A stretch of DNA of 64,000 bases from an uncultured Gammaproteobacteria bacterium (GCA_943788815.1 CALSRS010000002.1:307062-371061), one strand, 5' to 3'; positions 33,579 to 42,354 are shown, counted from the first letter of the stretch. Numbers and translations: made by a program. The notes: generated by a model not told the origin, from the letters alone.

Positions 33579-34769
33579 ATGGCTAATAGTAGTTTTGAAT
33601 CGTTTCACCCACCGCAAAGAATTCTGATGGGTCCAGGGCCATCCGATGTGAATCCGAGAATACTGGAAGCATTGTCCAGACCGACCATAGGGCATCTCGA
33701 CCCAAAATTTGTCCAGATGATGGATGAACTCAAAGACTTGTTGCGATATGCCTTTCAAACGTCAAATGAGGTAACCATACCCATTTCAGCACCTGGTTCT
33801 GCCGGCATGGAATCCTGTTTCACGAATCTTGTTGAGCCCGGTGATAAAGTCATCATATGTCGAAACGGTGTCTTCGGTAGCCGTATGCAGGAAAATGTAG
33901 AACGTTGTGGTGGTGTGGCAATAATGGTTGATGACCCGTGGGGACGTGCAGTCGATCTTAACAAGACAGAAGACGCGCTGAAGGCGCATCCAGATGCAAC
34001 CATACTTGCCTTTGTACATGCTGAAACATCCACTGGCGCTATGTCAGATGCCCAGGCACTCACAAAATTAGCCCATGAACATAACTGTATTACCATTGTT
34101 GATACTGTTACCTCACTAGGTGGAATCCCGCTTAATGTAGATGAATGGGAGTTGGATGCTGTTTATTCAGGCACTCAAAAATGTCTGTCCTGTATTCCAG
34201 GAATGTCACCCGTTACCTTTAATGACCGGGCAATGGAAAAAATCAAAAACCGTAAAACAAAATGCCAGTCATGGTTTTTGGATGTCAGTTTAATGCTGGG
34301 TTATTGGGACGGCGGGGGCAAACGTGCTTATCATCATACCGCGCCCATCAATCCTTTATACGGATTACATGAAGCACTCGTTATATTACATCAAGAGGGT
34401 CTTGAAGATGCATGGGCCCGCCATCGCTTACATCACAATGCACTAAAAGCAGGGCTTGAGGCACTGGGACTTGAATTGGTAGTACCAGAAGCAGAACGCC
34501 TGCCACAATTAAATGCGGTCAGTATTCCAGATGGCATAGAAGACGCCGTGGTCAGAAAAAATTTACTTGACGCCTATAATCTTGAAATTGGTGCAGGTCT
34601 AGGAGAGAGCGCCGGAAAATTATGGCGAATTGGTTTGATGGGACAATCAGCCAATCGAGGCAACGTGCTTTACTGTGTCAGCGCATTAGAGGCCGTACTG
34701 GGTGAACTAAGTTCCTCTATACCACGTGGCAAAGCCATGGATGCCGTAAGCGCGGTGTATAATAAATAA
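33579..34769 (+). CDS. Serine-glyoxylate / alanine-glyoxylate aminotransferase family
   Basis: PLP-dependent class V aminotransferase of 396 residues. It starts with the family block RILMGPGPSDVNPRILEALSRPTIGHLDPKFV, contains the PLP pocket FVHAETSTGAMSD and IVDTVTSLGGIPLNVDEWELDAVYSGTQKCLS with the Schiff-base lysine near residue 199, and ends with WRIGLMGQSANRGNV. It would move an amino group from alanine or serine to glyoxylate. AGAGG at 33566-33570 is eight bases before ATG 33579; the track's TTG at 33576 is not needed. It is divergent from lctP, so glyoxylate, glycolate and lactate use may be linked. Confidence 0.9.
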   Translation: MANSSFESFHPPQRILMGPGPSDVNPRILEALSRPTIGHLDPKFVQMMDELKDLLRYAFQTSNEVTIPISAPGSAGMESCFTNLVEPGDKVIICRNGVFGSRMQENVERCGGVAIMVDDPWGRAVDLNKTEDALKAHPDATILAFVHAETSTGAMSDAQALTKLAHEHNCITIVDTVTSLGGIPLNVDEWELDAVYSGTQKCLSCIPGMSPVTFNDRAMEKIKNRKTKCQSWFLDVSLMLGYWDGGGKRAYHHTAPINPLYGLHEALVILHQEGLEDAWARHRLHHNALKAGLEALGLELVVPEAERLPQLNAVSIPDGIEDAVVRKNLLDAYNLEIGAGLGESAGKLWRIGLMGQSANRGNVLYCVSALEAVLGELSSSIPRGKAMDAVSAVYNK

Positions 34770-34770
34770 T

Positions 34771-34828
34771 GTAGTCCAAAATACGGACAAATTACTTAAC
34801 TGGATTCCCGCTTGCGCGAGAATGACGG
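34771..34828 (+). repeat. Palindromic repeat upstream of the EamA gene
   Basis: Two hairpins of the repeat family in canonical order: GTCC-AAAATAC-GGAC at 34773-34787, an AT-rich linker, then ATTCCCGC-TTGC-GCGAGAAT with one mismatch at 34804-34823, followed by GACGG. It fills nearly all of the gap between the aminotransferase stop and the EamA coding sequence, so it forms the 5' region of that gene. Confidence 0.75.
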
Positions 34829-34841
34829 GATTCACAATTTA

Positions 34842-35726
34842 GTGACATTGCTACTATTTTCTGTGACCGTACTCATCTGGGGAACAACGTTTTACGCTAT
34901 TACCCTACAACTCGGTGACGTTCATCCTATCCAGTCAGTATTCTATCGTTTTGCCATAGCTATGGTCGTCATGTGGGGAATCGCATTGCTTCGTAATATC
35001 AATGTCCGCTTTCCAGGAAAAATACATATATTGTTTTTCCTTCTGGGTTTATTGTTGTTTTCCATAAATTATGTCGTCGTCTATTTTGGCACTACCTATC
35101 TCGTAAGCGGGCTGGTATCAGTTATATTTTCATTAATTATTCCATTGAACATTCTGTTCTACTGGTTTTTCTTTAAAGATAAACCCACTCCCAGTTTAAT
35201 CATTGGTAGCATACTTGGCCTGAGCGGTATTACTGCACTTTTTTTTGAAGACCTGTTTGGAATCAATGTCAGTGATTCGCTTATCCTTGGTGCATCCCTC
35301 ACATTATTATCAGCATTTATGGCCTCATCAGGAAACGTCATAGCGCATCTTTTGAATAATCGTAACATCAATGTCTTTTCCTGTAATACCTGGGGCATGA
35401 CATACGGCAGTATCTTTTTGTTCATCGCAGTAATAGTCTCTGGTGAGAAATGGCATTTTTCATTTAAGCCTGAATATATTGCATCACTACTTTACCTGTC
35501 TCTGGCAGGAACAGTCATCGCCTTCTGGACTTATTTGACCTTGTTGCAACGCATCGGGGCACCCCGAGCGGCTTATGTCAGCGTTGTGTTTCCCTTGGTT
35601 GCCTTGCTGGTTTCAACACTCTATGAGGACCTGCACTGGAGTACTTATAAAATTCTGGGTGTCGTGCTGATCATTAGTGGTAATTTTTTCATCGTCCAAA
35701 AACGAGCAATAAGCACAAGAAAATAA
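34842..35726 (+). CDS. EamA/DMT-family transporter
   Basis: Inner-membrane metabolite exporter with about ten helices in two EamA repeats (TVLIWGTTFYAITLQLG...YRFAIAMV, and SLAGTVIAFWTYLTLLQRIGAPRAAYVSVVFPLVALLVSTLYEDLHW). The substrate is unknown; amino acids or nucleotide sugars are typical. The ORF track starts at TTG 34812 within the palindromic repeat. Homologues begin a few residues before LLLFxxTVLIWG, so GTG 34842 (294 residues) is preferred. Neither start has a strong ribosome binding site, so the end of the repeat may affect translation. Confidence 0.82.
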   Translation: MTLLLFSVTVLIWGTTFYAITLQLGDVHPIQSVFYRFAIAMVVMWGIALLRNINVRFPGKIHILFFLLGLLLFSINYVVVYFGTTYLVSGLVSVIFSLIIPLNILFYWFFFKDKPTPSLIIGSILGLSGITALFFEDLFGINVSDSLILGASLTLLSAFMASSGNVIAHLLNNRNINVFSCNTWGMTYGSIFLFIAVIVSGEKWHFSFKPEYIASLLYLSLAGTVIAFWTYLTLLQRIGAPRAAYVSVVFPLVALLVSTLYEDLHWSTYKILGVVLIISGNFFIVQKRAISTRK

Positions 35727-35797
35727 TCACATCGACAGATGAAGTCCCAGTTACTAAAATTGATTCACCGTCTCTGGTAATCACGGAGTAAATAGAC

Positions 35798-37561
35798 ATG
35801 AAATCTATGACCCTACTTGTAATCACACTGATTTCAGCATTGATACTTAGCCCGGTATCCGGCCAACATACATTTAGTAACGATGCCATTGCCAGAAATC
35901 ATCTCTATGCTCCCTGGGATCCAGGTCAAATTGATAATCTACGTAATTCAATCGGACTGGTCGGACCTGGTCCTCAGAATGAGATTCCCGAAGCAACCTT
36001 CCCCGATTACCTGAAGAAACCGGAAACTATTGAACAGCTACTTCCCCAGGCCATGGCAGCCGTAATCCAGAAAGGAGGAAGGTCACCCCTGGGGTTAGCC
36101 GAACCGGGAGATGTGGTATTGATCGTTGTCCCTTACGATTCTGACAAACTCATTCAACAAGCAATAATTCGTGCTTTCGCATCCAGAAGGATCGAAGCCA
36201 GAATTATTTATGAAAACGATCTGCTTAGTATCCCCATTGAGACATTAGATGCTATCAAGGTAGCAAAAAATATTTTTAAAGCCGGTGATGGTCAGCAAGA
36301 ATCAGGCGAGTGGTTTGAGATGCTGGGAAACTGGCCCGACTTTAATGTCTTCAAGTCATGGGTCAGGCAAGAAGACCCCGTTTATTACGATGCTACCTGG
36401 CCTGAATTCCAATTCCCTGATAAATCTTTAGCAGATCTGGACAGAAATTTTGATGACATGGCATTTATTGCCATTATTGAATATCTAGATCAACATCCAG
36501 AAGTTAACCGTGTTTACTATAAAACAGCATCTCGCACTCTCGCTAAAAATGCCCTGAAGCATCATGGAAATATTTATATGGGTAACTATACTTACCTCAA
36601 CCATTACGATCTGATGGGACAGGCACCAAATATTCCTGCGGATGTCTGGCGTATGCTGGAAGGGAAATTAATCGACCCACTAAGCTTCATAGATCGTTAT
36701 GAAGTCAGTGACCCTGAAGGCACTGTTCTGTTTAGTGATATCACTCCCGCAGAAGCTGAGATATGGGCACAAGGTGCCTATCAGCAGGGACACTTATACA
36801 TGATCCCCAGCCAGTCGAGTGGACGTTTTCCTTATTCCCGTATTCATTATCCCTCTGTTGGTGACATCTGGCTGGAAGCTGTACAGAGTCGTACTAATGG
36901 TATTGTCGCCTCTTCTAACAGTCATGCATCTAATCATGCTCGTATTGAGGTCCATCTAAATGACGGTTATATAGATCACATAATCGGTGGTGGTCTGTAC
37001 GGTGATGGAATGAGACTGGCCCTTGCTTATCCAAAAATCAATGATCTTGTTTGGCCCGATAACCCAAGACCTGGATTTTGGTGGTTATACGAGGCGGGCA
37101 CAGGGACCAACCCCAAGTATTTCAAACACCCACGTGAAATTTTGATTGGCCAAAATCTGTCTGAACGAAATGCCGGTGGTGTGATTCACTGGTCATTTGG
37201 AACATCTGTATCTGGTGACCGGGACACAGAAAATTTCAGAGAAAAAAATCAGATGCCTACCGGCCATGCCATGCATCATCACACCCTTTTGCCTACTTAT
37301 CAGGTTCGCTTACGAGATTCAGGCAACTGGCTGACATTGATAGAGCACGGCGTTATCCAGACCTATAATGATCCTGAGGTACGCGCCCTCGCTTCGCGCT
37401 ATGGCAATCCTGCCAGTCTGCTCAGGCGGGACTGGATTCCAGAACTTCCCGGCATCACAGCACCGGGAAATTACGATGACTATGCCAAAGATCCAGGCAC
37501 ACACTGGACTAACTGGGCTCATATGATAGAAAACGGTACTAACAAATATATCGGTAACTAA
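35798..37561 (+). CDS. Secreted protein with M29 aminopeptidase / NicX-like features
   Basis: Exported protein of 587 residues with a signal peptide (LLVITLISALILSPVSGQ). The C-terminal half has a pattern seen in M29 aminopeptidases and NicX-type dioxygenases: VLFSDITPAEAEIWA, RIHYPSVGDIWLEAVQSRTNGIV, EVHLNDGYIDHIIGGG, EILIGQNLSERNAGGVIHWSFG and a histidine-rich AMHHHTLLP segment. The first half holds an EPGDVVLIVVPYDSDKLIQQAIIRAFASRRIEARI Rossmann-like unit that those families also have. The assignment is a distant match by eye. GGAG before the ATG supports the start. It is convergent with the first Vgb-like lipoprotein gene. Function is not assigned. Confidence 0.6.
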   Translation: MKSMTLLVITLISALILSPVSGQHTFSNDAIARNHLYAPWDPGQIDNLRNSIGLVGPGPQNEIPEATFPDYLKKPETIEQLLPQAMAAVIQKGGRSPLGLAEPGDVVLIVVPYDSDKLIQQAIIRAFASRRIEARIIYENDLLSIPIETLDAIKVAKNIFKAGDGQQESGEWFEMLGNWPDFNVFKSWVRQEDPVYYDATWPEFQFPDKSLADLDRNFDDMAFIAIIEYLDQHPEVNRVYYKTASRTLAKNALKHHGNIYMGNYTYLNHYDLMGQAPNIPADVWRMLEGKLIDPLSFIDRYEVSDPEGTVLFSDITPAEAEIWAQGAYQQGHLYMIPSQSSGRFPYSRIHYPSVGDIWLEAVQSRTNGIVASSNSHASNHARIEVHLNDGYIDHIIGGGLYGDGMRLALAYPKINDLVWPDNPRPGFWWLYEAGTGTNPKYFKHPREILIGQNLSERNAGGVIHWSFGTSVSGDRDTENFREKNQMPTGHAMHHHTLLPTYQVRLRDSGNWLTLIEHGVIQTYNDPEVRALASRYGNPASLLRRDWIPELPGITAPGNYDDYAKDPGTHWTNWAHMIENGTNKYIGN

Positions 37562-37569
37562 AGTGATCA

Positions 37570-37643
37570 GGGTCAGAGTAAAAATTCTGAGGAAATTTTC
37601 TTAAGTATTTTTCAAATTCCAAAAATAATTTCTACTCTGACCC
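37570..37643. repeat. 74-base inverted-repeat element between convergent genes
   Basis: The arms GGGTCAGAGTAAAAATT (from 37570) and the reverse complement of AATTTCTACTCTGACCC (to 37643) match at 16 of 17 bases around an AT-rich centre. This is longer than a usual terminator stem with its loop and looks like a small palindromic mobile-type element or a bidirectional terminator. It fills the gap between the M29-like gene and the convergent lipoprotein gene. Confidence 0.6.
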
Positions 37644-37651
37644 CCTGGTAA

Positions 37652-39412
37652 TTATTCCAACGGCTCAACCCTAATCAACGTCCCCTCCAGGTTGTCCCCT
37701 ACCCAAAAAGACGGTGGACTGGTAGTATTATCCACATCTACGCGACGTATATTGGTGGTTCCAGGTAACAGGAACATTGTGATTTCACCCGTGTCTGTGT
37801 TGAGTCTGCCAACATAATCATTGGTCATGCCACCAGTCCAGGCGTGACCTGAATTATCCAGGACCGCGTCATAAGGATTGGTCCAGGGGACCGGTAATTC
37901 CCACTCGGTAAACTCCTCGGTTTTTGTATTAAACATACCGATTCGGTTACCGCGATATTCAGCAAACCATAATCTGTCCTGATTATCCATATGTCCACGA
38001 CGGGGACCGGCATTGGGTGTAGGAGTGCGAAAGGGTGTAACATTCATGGTTTTTGCATCTACCCGGGTCACGTGATCGCCTCCAAGCTCCATACCAAAGA
38101 AATTATTCATTGAATCCACTGCAACTCCGTAGGAACCGATTTGGCTCGCTTCTTCAAGGCGATCGGCGGGAACACCTTTTGTATAATCAATCGCTATCCA
38201 TTCACCGGTATTAAGATCTACCTGATACTCTTCTACCCCACCTGTCCAGACCTTGCCGTCCACGTTGACGCGGGTTGGAGTTATCATTGCAGTACGGGCA
38301 TCGTCACCGGCATCAAACAACGGACTCTTCCAGTGTTCAAATGTCTCAGTTTCTCGATCAAACTTCGTGATGACTCCCTGGTACATCATGCCGAGAAAGA
38401 TATCTCCATCAGGATCAAAATTCATATCGAGATTGCCCCCGGGGGCTTCAGGCTTGGTCATTGGGACTTCGTATTCCACAGTGGCTCCGGTTGCAGGATC
38501 AAGCTTTCCTAGAAACTGTGATCCAAAATCACCGTACCACACCATTCCCTCTTCATCGACAATAGCATCATGAGGTAAGGCCTCGGGTCTGGGCAGGTCA
38601 TATTCGGTCATGATGACTCGGGTTCCCTTACCTGATGGACGTGGCAGGGTTTTGAGTTCATAGCTCCAGTGATCTCCCTGGCTGAGGTTAACTGTGCTGG
38701 CAAATTCACCCAGTCGTTTAGCACGCGCATTGGGTTCTTCCGCCATGGCGTTTCGACCTATACTATCGGGTCGCATCTGTGGACGCATGGGCGTAGATCC
38801 CTGTGCCCACGTGGTCATGCGGTTGACTACCCTGGCAAAGTCATCAGCACTATGTTTTGAACGCATGGGGCGTTCAAGGGTATGGCAGGAGATACAATTT
38901 AGAAATTGCTGTTTCTCTTCCACCGTTCCAGACATACTCAACAACCATTCACCATTGGATAGTTGCCCAGCCAGATCAGATGTTGGTACAAGTTCCAGAT
39001 CCAGCTGAGTTGAATCCTGACCTGATACCGTTGTCTTACCCGGACCCATCAAATCATATCCCACGGCTCGAATACTTACTGTATATGATCCGGGTTCAAG
39101 TCTATTTACTGGAAAACTATATCTACCCTGGTCATCACTGACCACGGTTACGGTGTATGTAGCACTGTCTCGTCTAACAGTCACTAATACGCCTTCCATC
39201 AATCCCTCTTCGGATGACGATACCAGGCCAGTCAGTGCCGCAGCAGGTATCATGTTGGCAGCCGGTCCAACATCCAGTTCTGGTAATGCCGACTGGGCAG
39301 ATGGAGGACTGGTGGTTGTTTGTGTTTCACTCCCTTGTTCCTGAGTACAGGCAACAAAAAATAGTCCTGCAAGAAACACGATGATATTTGTACGTAAGAT
39401 TTTTACTAACAT
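37652..39412 (-). CDS. Lipoprotein: carboxypeptidase-regulatory-like + c-type heme + Vgb-like propeller (copy 1)
   Basis: A 586-residue lipoprotein (lipobox around FFVACTQEQ). Domain order: Ser/Thr-rich linker; carboxypeptidase-regulatory-like beta sandwich (GVLVTVRRDSATYTVTVVSDDQGRYSF); a c-type heme motif CISCH near residue 172 with a short alpha segment; then a six- or seven-blade Vgb/streptogramin-lyase-like propeller (LPHDAIVDEEGMVWYGDFGSQFLGKLDPATG, repeated with WFAEYRGNRIGMFN and AWTGGMTNDYVGRLN). The heme suggests electron transfer linked to oxidation of a periplasmic substrate, but no activity is assigned. It is a paralogue of the next gene upstream and both are on the minus strand with a terminator between them. 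Confidence 0.85.
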   Translation of the reverse strand: MLVKILRTNIIVFLAGLFFVACTQEQGSETQTTTSPPSAQSALPELDVGPAANMIPAAALTGLVSSSEEGLMEGVLVTVRRDSATYTVTVVSDDQGRYSFPVNRLEPGSYTVSIRAVGYDLMGPGKTTVSGQDSTQLDLELVPTSDLAGQLSNGEWLLSMSGTVEEKQQFLNCISCHTLERPMRSKHSADDFARVVNRMTTWAQGSTPMRPQMRPDSIGRNAMAEEPNARAKRLGEFASTVNLSQGDHWSYELKTLPRPSGKGTRVIMTEYDLPRPEALPHDAIVDEEGMVWYGDFGSQFLGKLDPATGATVEYEVPMTKPEAPGGNLDMNFDPDGDIFLGMMYQGVITKFDRETETFEHWKSPLFDAGDDARTAMITPTRVNVDGKVWTGGVEEYQVDLNTGEWIAIDYTKGVPADRLEEASQIGSYGVAVDSMNNFFGMELGGDHVTRVDAKTMNVTPFRTPTPNAGPRRGHMDNQDRLWFAEYRGNRIGMFNTKTEEFTEWELPVPWTNPYDAVLDNSGHAWTGGMTNDYVGRLNTDTGEITMFLLPGTTNIRRVDVDNTTSPPSFWVGDNLEGTLIRVEPLE

Positions 39413-39430
39413 TTTCGTCCTCCCAAAATA

Positions 39431-39466
39431 AAAAAGGCCGGAGTGATATGTTTTACCACTCCGACC
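39431..39466 (-). terminator. Intrinsic terminator of lipoprotein copy 2
   Basis: On the minus strand GGTCGGAGTG pairs with CACTCCGGCC (one G-U pair) and is followed by TTTTTTATTTT, a standard intrinsic terminator 47 bases downstream of the gene at 39513. It separates the two tandem lipoprotein paralogues, so copy 1 probably has its own promoter or receives read-through. Confidence 0.85.
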
Positions 39467-39512
39467 TATGCTAATTATTACATTTTACTTTTTAACGTTT
39501 CACTTCAACTTA

Positions 39513-41342
39513 TTACAGTAGTTCCAGATAACCGATCCTTGCATCAAAGGCATTAGTCACCCACCAGACACGGTTAGGTCGGTTCTGATCTACTTCAATA
39601 CGGCGAACATCATATTCTGCCTGTGGCAATGGTAACATCAGCCACTCTTCAGTTTCCTGATTGTAACGAGCAATATAATCCGCTGTCTGAAAGGTTACCC
39701 AGAGCAGATTGGTGGATTTATCAAAATCGATTGAGTAAGCACCATTTTCTTTTATGGGTGGCAAGATGAGGGTCATCTCATCCGTATCAGCGTCTATCTT
39801 GAGTATCTTGCTTGTACCCCAAAGGCCCACAAAAGTGTTTCCGTTATTGTCGTAATCCATGCGCCGCGGGTAGGAACCTTTCTCCAGGTCAAAGATTGTC
39901 ACTTCACCCGTAGTTCCGTCATAACGTGCAATCTTGTCCATCAGGTTTTCCGCAACATAGGCCCTGTTTTGTCCATCCAGAGTAATTCCGTAACCACCGG
40001 GATTCTTCTTCGTAGCTAGCCATGTGGGTGAGTCCCAGGTGTACCATTCATCGGTATCAACATCCAGCTTACGCACAGAACCCGGACCGGCCATCCAGAT
40101 AGCATTTTCATAAGGGCTGATTACCAGGCTATTTCCCTGAACCTGCCCGCGGATATGGTCAACAATTTCGCCATTATGATGTACCACCGGATTCACGCCC
40201 TCTACTTGTCCGCGTTCCGGTTCCATTGGGAACATCCAGTCTGTCCATTTCTCATTGGCAATATCGTAACTCAGCCAACGCTTGGAAAACGGATCCGCCA
40301 ACCACATAATACCCTCAGGACTGATCTGCAAGTTACCTGGACGTGCGCGCTTTGCATCAAAAAGTAGAGGAGGTCCCATTTCAGTATATTCGTAGGTCTC
40401 TGGATCAAACCGGCTGATCATGCCACCGGTACGCTGGTTCGCCCAACCAATACCTTGAGGATCTACTGCAACGTCATGGGTCTCCACATGTGTTGCATCG
40501 AGTTCATACGCAACCACTCGGTAATTTCTGGCCTCGCCTTGCATCAAGTGACGTGGCAATCGACTGTTAGGATCTGGTGGCTCCAATGCACCTAAATTTG
40601 AAGCCAGATATTCTTTCAAGGTGGTGGCTTCATCATCTGTCAGTTCCAGATTTCCACTACCTTGAGCCATTTCCCGCATCTCATCTACCGTGCCAGCCCA
40701 TTCTTCTGCTGACTTACGGGCACCCGCCACAGTATCAGGTGAATGACAGCCCCCACAATTTTTAGCAATGATATTTTTACCCGAACCGTCAGGAATATGT
40801 TCCATATTGGCAACGGCTTCAGCTACCCGGCGTGGCCAGGCTGCGGGAAAGTCAGGCGTCCTCTCTACATTCAGTGATAGATTTATGTTACTTGCATTAT
40901 CATTTGAAACTGCTACCGAGGATGACCAGTCGCTCTGAAAATCGCCGCCAATACTTTGAACGACATAACTACCGGAAGGTAATTTTTCAGAGGAATATCG
41001 ACCCCCTTCCTGACTAATGACCATAAATAACAAATTGCGACCTGCATTTCGCATCTTCACAAAAGCCCCTGCAACAGGATTACCTGAGGCATCTGTGATC
41101 ACTCCTTCTATAACACCGCTGTGTCCACCGCCTGAATCAGGGAATGTAGTACGTGGCGCTTGTGATGCAGTTGCTACTGGTGCAGGTGATGCAGTATTGC
41201 CTGCAGCTGGCATACTGGAACTTAGACCACTCATAGATGATGAATCGTTCGCCGATTCGCTACCAGACTGTTCACTTGAACAGCCAGCAATAATAAAAAA
41301 TAATGATATGAAAAATATTCGAATATGTATCAGATTAGACAT
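39513..41342 (-). CDS. Lipoprotein: carboxypeptidase-regulatory-like + c-type heme + Vgb-like propeller (copy 2)
   Basis: A 609-residue paralogue of the gene downstream. The lipobox is FIIAGCSSEQ. A Ser/Ala-rich linker leads to a carboxypeptidase-regulatory-like domain (GVIEGVITDASGNPVAGAFVKMRNAGRNLLF), then a cytochrome c-like segment with CGGCH near residue 196 followed by EEWAGTVDEMREMAQGSGNLELTDDEATTLKEYLA, which looks like a more complete monoheme domain than in copy 1. The C-terminal half is a Vgb-like propeller (YEYTEMGPPLLFDAKRARPGNLQISPEGIMWLADP and similar blades). GGGGGAGGGG before ATG supports the start. Role in oxidation of a substrate is inference. Confidence 0.85.
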   Translation of the reverse strand: MSNLIHIRIFFISLFFIIAGCSSEQSGSESANDSSSMSGLSSSMPAAGNTASPAPVATASQAPRTTFPDSGGGHSGVIEGVITDASGNPVAGAFVKMRNAGRNLLFMVISQEGGRYSSEKLPSGSYVVQSIGGDFQSDWSSSVAVSNDNASNINLSLNVERTPDFPAAWPRRVAEAVANMEHIPDGSGKNIIAKNCGGCHSPDTVAGARKSAEEWAGTVDEMREMAQGSGNLELTDDEATTLKEYLASNLGALEPPDPNSRLPRHLMQGEARNYRVVAYELDATHVETHDVAVDPQGIGWANQRTGGMISRFDPETYEYTEMGPPLLFDAKRARPGNLQISPEGIMWLADPFSKRWLSYDIANEKWTDWMFPMEPERGQVEGVNPVVHHNGEIVDHIRGQVQGNSLVISPYENAIWMAGPGSVRKLDVDTDEWYTWDSPTWLATKKNPGGYGITLDGQNRAYVAENLMDKIARYDGTTGEVTIFDLEKGSYPRRMDYDNNGNTFVGLWGTSKILKIDADTDEMTLILPPIKENGAYSIDFDKSTNLLWVTFQTADYIARYNQETEEWLMLPLPQAEYDVRRIEVDQNRPNRVWWVTNAFDARIGYLELL

Positions 41343-41763
41343 GAGCCCCTCCCCCGTTTGTCCCTTTGATAAATCTTTTTATCCAGCCAATTATAGCAGG
41401 CGATAGACACAATATTAGAATTATTTCTCTGCTTTTAGAACATCTGGTGAACATTCAGATAACAAGGTAGGGAAACAGAAACCGACTTATTTAAACTCGA
41501 TATGTCTTTTTTGAAAAGTGTCTTAATATTGTTGTATTTCAGCCGTCACAGGGCTTTCCCGAGATTAGTTCAGATCTCGCCAGCCTTGAATATTGGCACG
41601 AGTTTCTAGCAGTCGACGCTTCGAGAGTGGGGGGAAGTCAGGTACTGGTCTGCTAACAGACAGACAAGAACCGGAGCCTTCGACCCTGCATTCTAACTTT
41701 TGCCTTTCCTTTCAAGACAATATCCTAAGCTTGAATTTCAGACAAACACGCAAATATAAATAT
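41343..41763. other. 421-base gap with a GC-richer structured block
   Basis: No ORF is credible here. The stretch 41541-41700 is more GC-rich than its surroundings and contains CGAGAT-ATCTCG (41560-41579) and GTCTG-CTAA-CAGAC (41648-41661) hairpins and a run of purines around 41628. It does not match tRNA, RNase P, SRP, 6S or tmRNA features that I can recognise, and no riboswitch consensus fits. It could be a structured 5' leader of the minus-strand gene at 41342, an sRNA, or a gene remnant. Confidence 0.35.
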
Positions 41764-42354
41764 CTATAATTCTCGAACTTCCAGTTTGCGAAACTTGATA
41801 GTCCCCCTTCCCCATTGCAGTCCAAATACACCTTTACTGTGAGTTGAATCACGCACATCCACTGTCTTCATGCCATTAAATATCACCACAAGATGATCAC
41901 CATTCGCAGTGATCTCCATGGTACTCCACTTTCCACCTGACTTGGGTCTGGGCTCCGGTATCTCTGCAACATTAACAATAGCACCCGTTCCATACCGAGG
42001 GTCTTCTCTTTGATCAAAGATATTCACCTCGTAGCAGGAACTGGAAGACAATCTACTCGGCTCAGAACAACGCATATGTATTCCGCTGTTACCGTCATCA
42101 GAGCTCCAAAACTCAGCCCTGATTATAAAATTATCATACTCGCGCTTTGTCACAAGATGAGAAGAACCGCTACCACTAGTAGCCTGAATAGCTCCTTCAA
42201 CTGCCGTCCAGTTTGCATCACCATTTCGATTGAAATTATTTAATCCAACTTCCCCATCGATTAGTGTTGTCCAGGACCCTCCATTTTGCATTGATGCACA
42301 TCCAGCAATAAATATGAAGATAGCTAATAGGACGATTTTGATTAGATTGTTCAT
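41764..42354 (-). CDS. DUF1080 (3-keto-disaccharide hydrolase fold) lipoprotein
   Basis: A 196-residue lipoprotein (lipobox FIFIAGCASMQ) with the DUF1080/LamG-like concanavalin fold: WTTLIDGEVGLNNFNRNGDANWTAVEGAIQA, FIIRAEFWSSDDGNSGIHMRCSEPSR, YEVNIFDQREDPRYGTGAIVNV and KGVFGLQWGRGTIKFRKLEVREL. Some members hydrolyse 3-keto-glycosides. The activity here is not proved. It is on the minus strand with the heme-propeller lipoproteins but separated by the 421-base structured gap. Confidence 0.85.
   Translation of the reverse strand: MNNLIKIVLLAIFIFIAGCASMQNGGSWTTLIDGEVGLNNFNRNGDANWTAVEGAIQATSGSGSSHLVTKREYDNFIIRAEFWSSDDGNSGIHMRCSEPSRLSSSSCYEVNIFDQREDPRYGTGAIVNVAEIPEPRPKSGGKWSTMEITANGDHLVVIFNGMKTVDVRDSTHSKGVFGLQWGRGTIKFRKLEVREL

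Noticed and set aside
41541-41700. Structured block as 6S RNA, tmRNA, RNase P or tRNA
   Set aside because: None of the conserved cores or T-arm and acceptor pairings were found on either strand.
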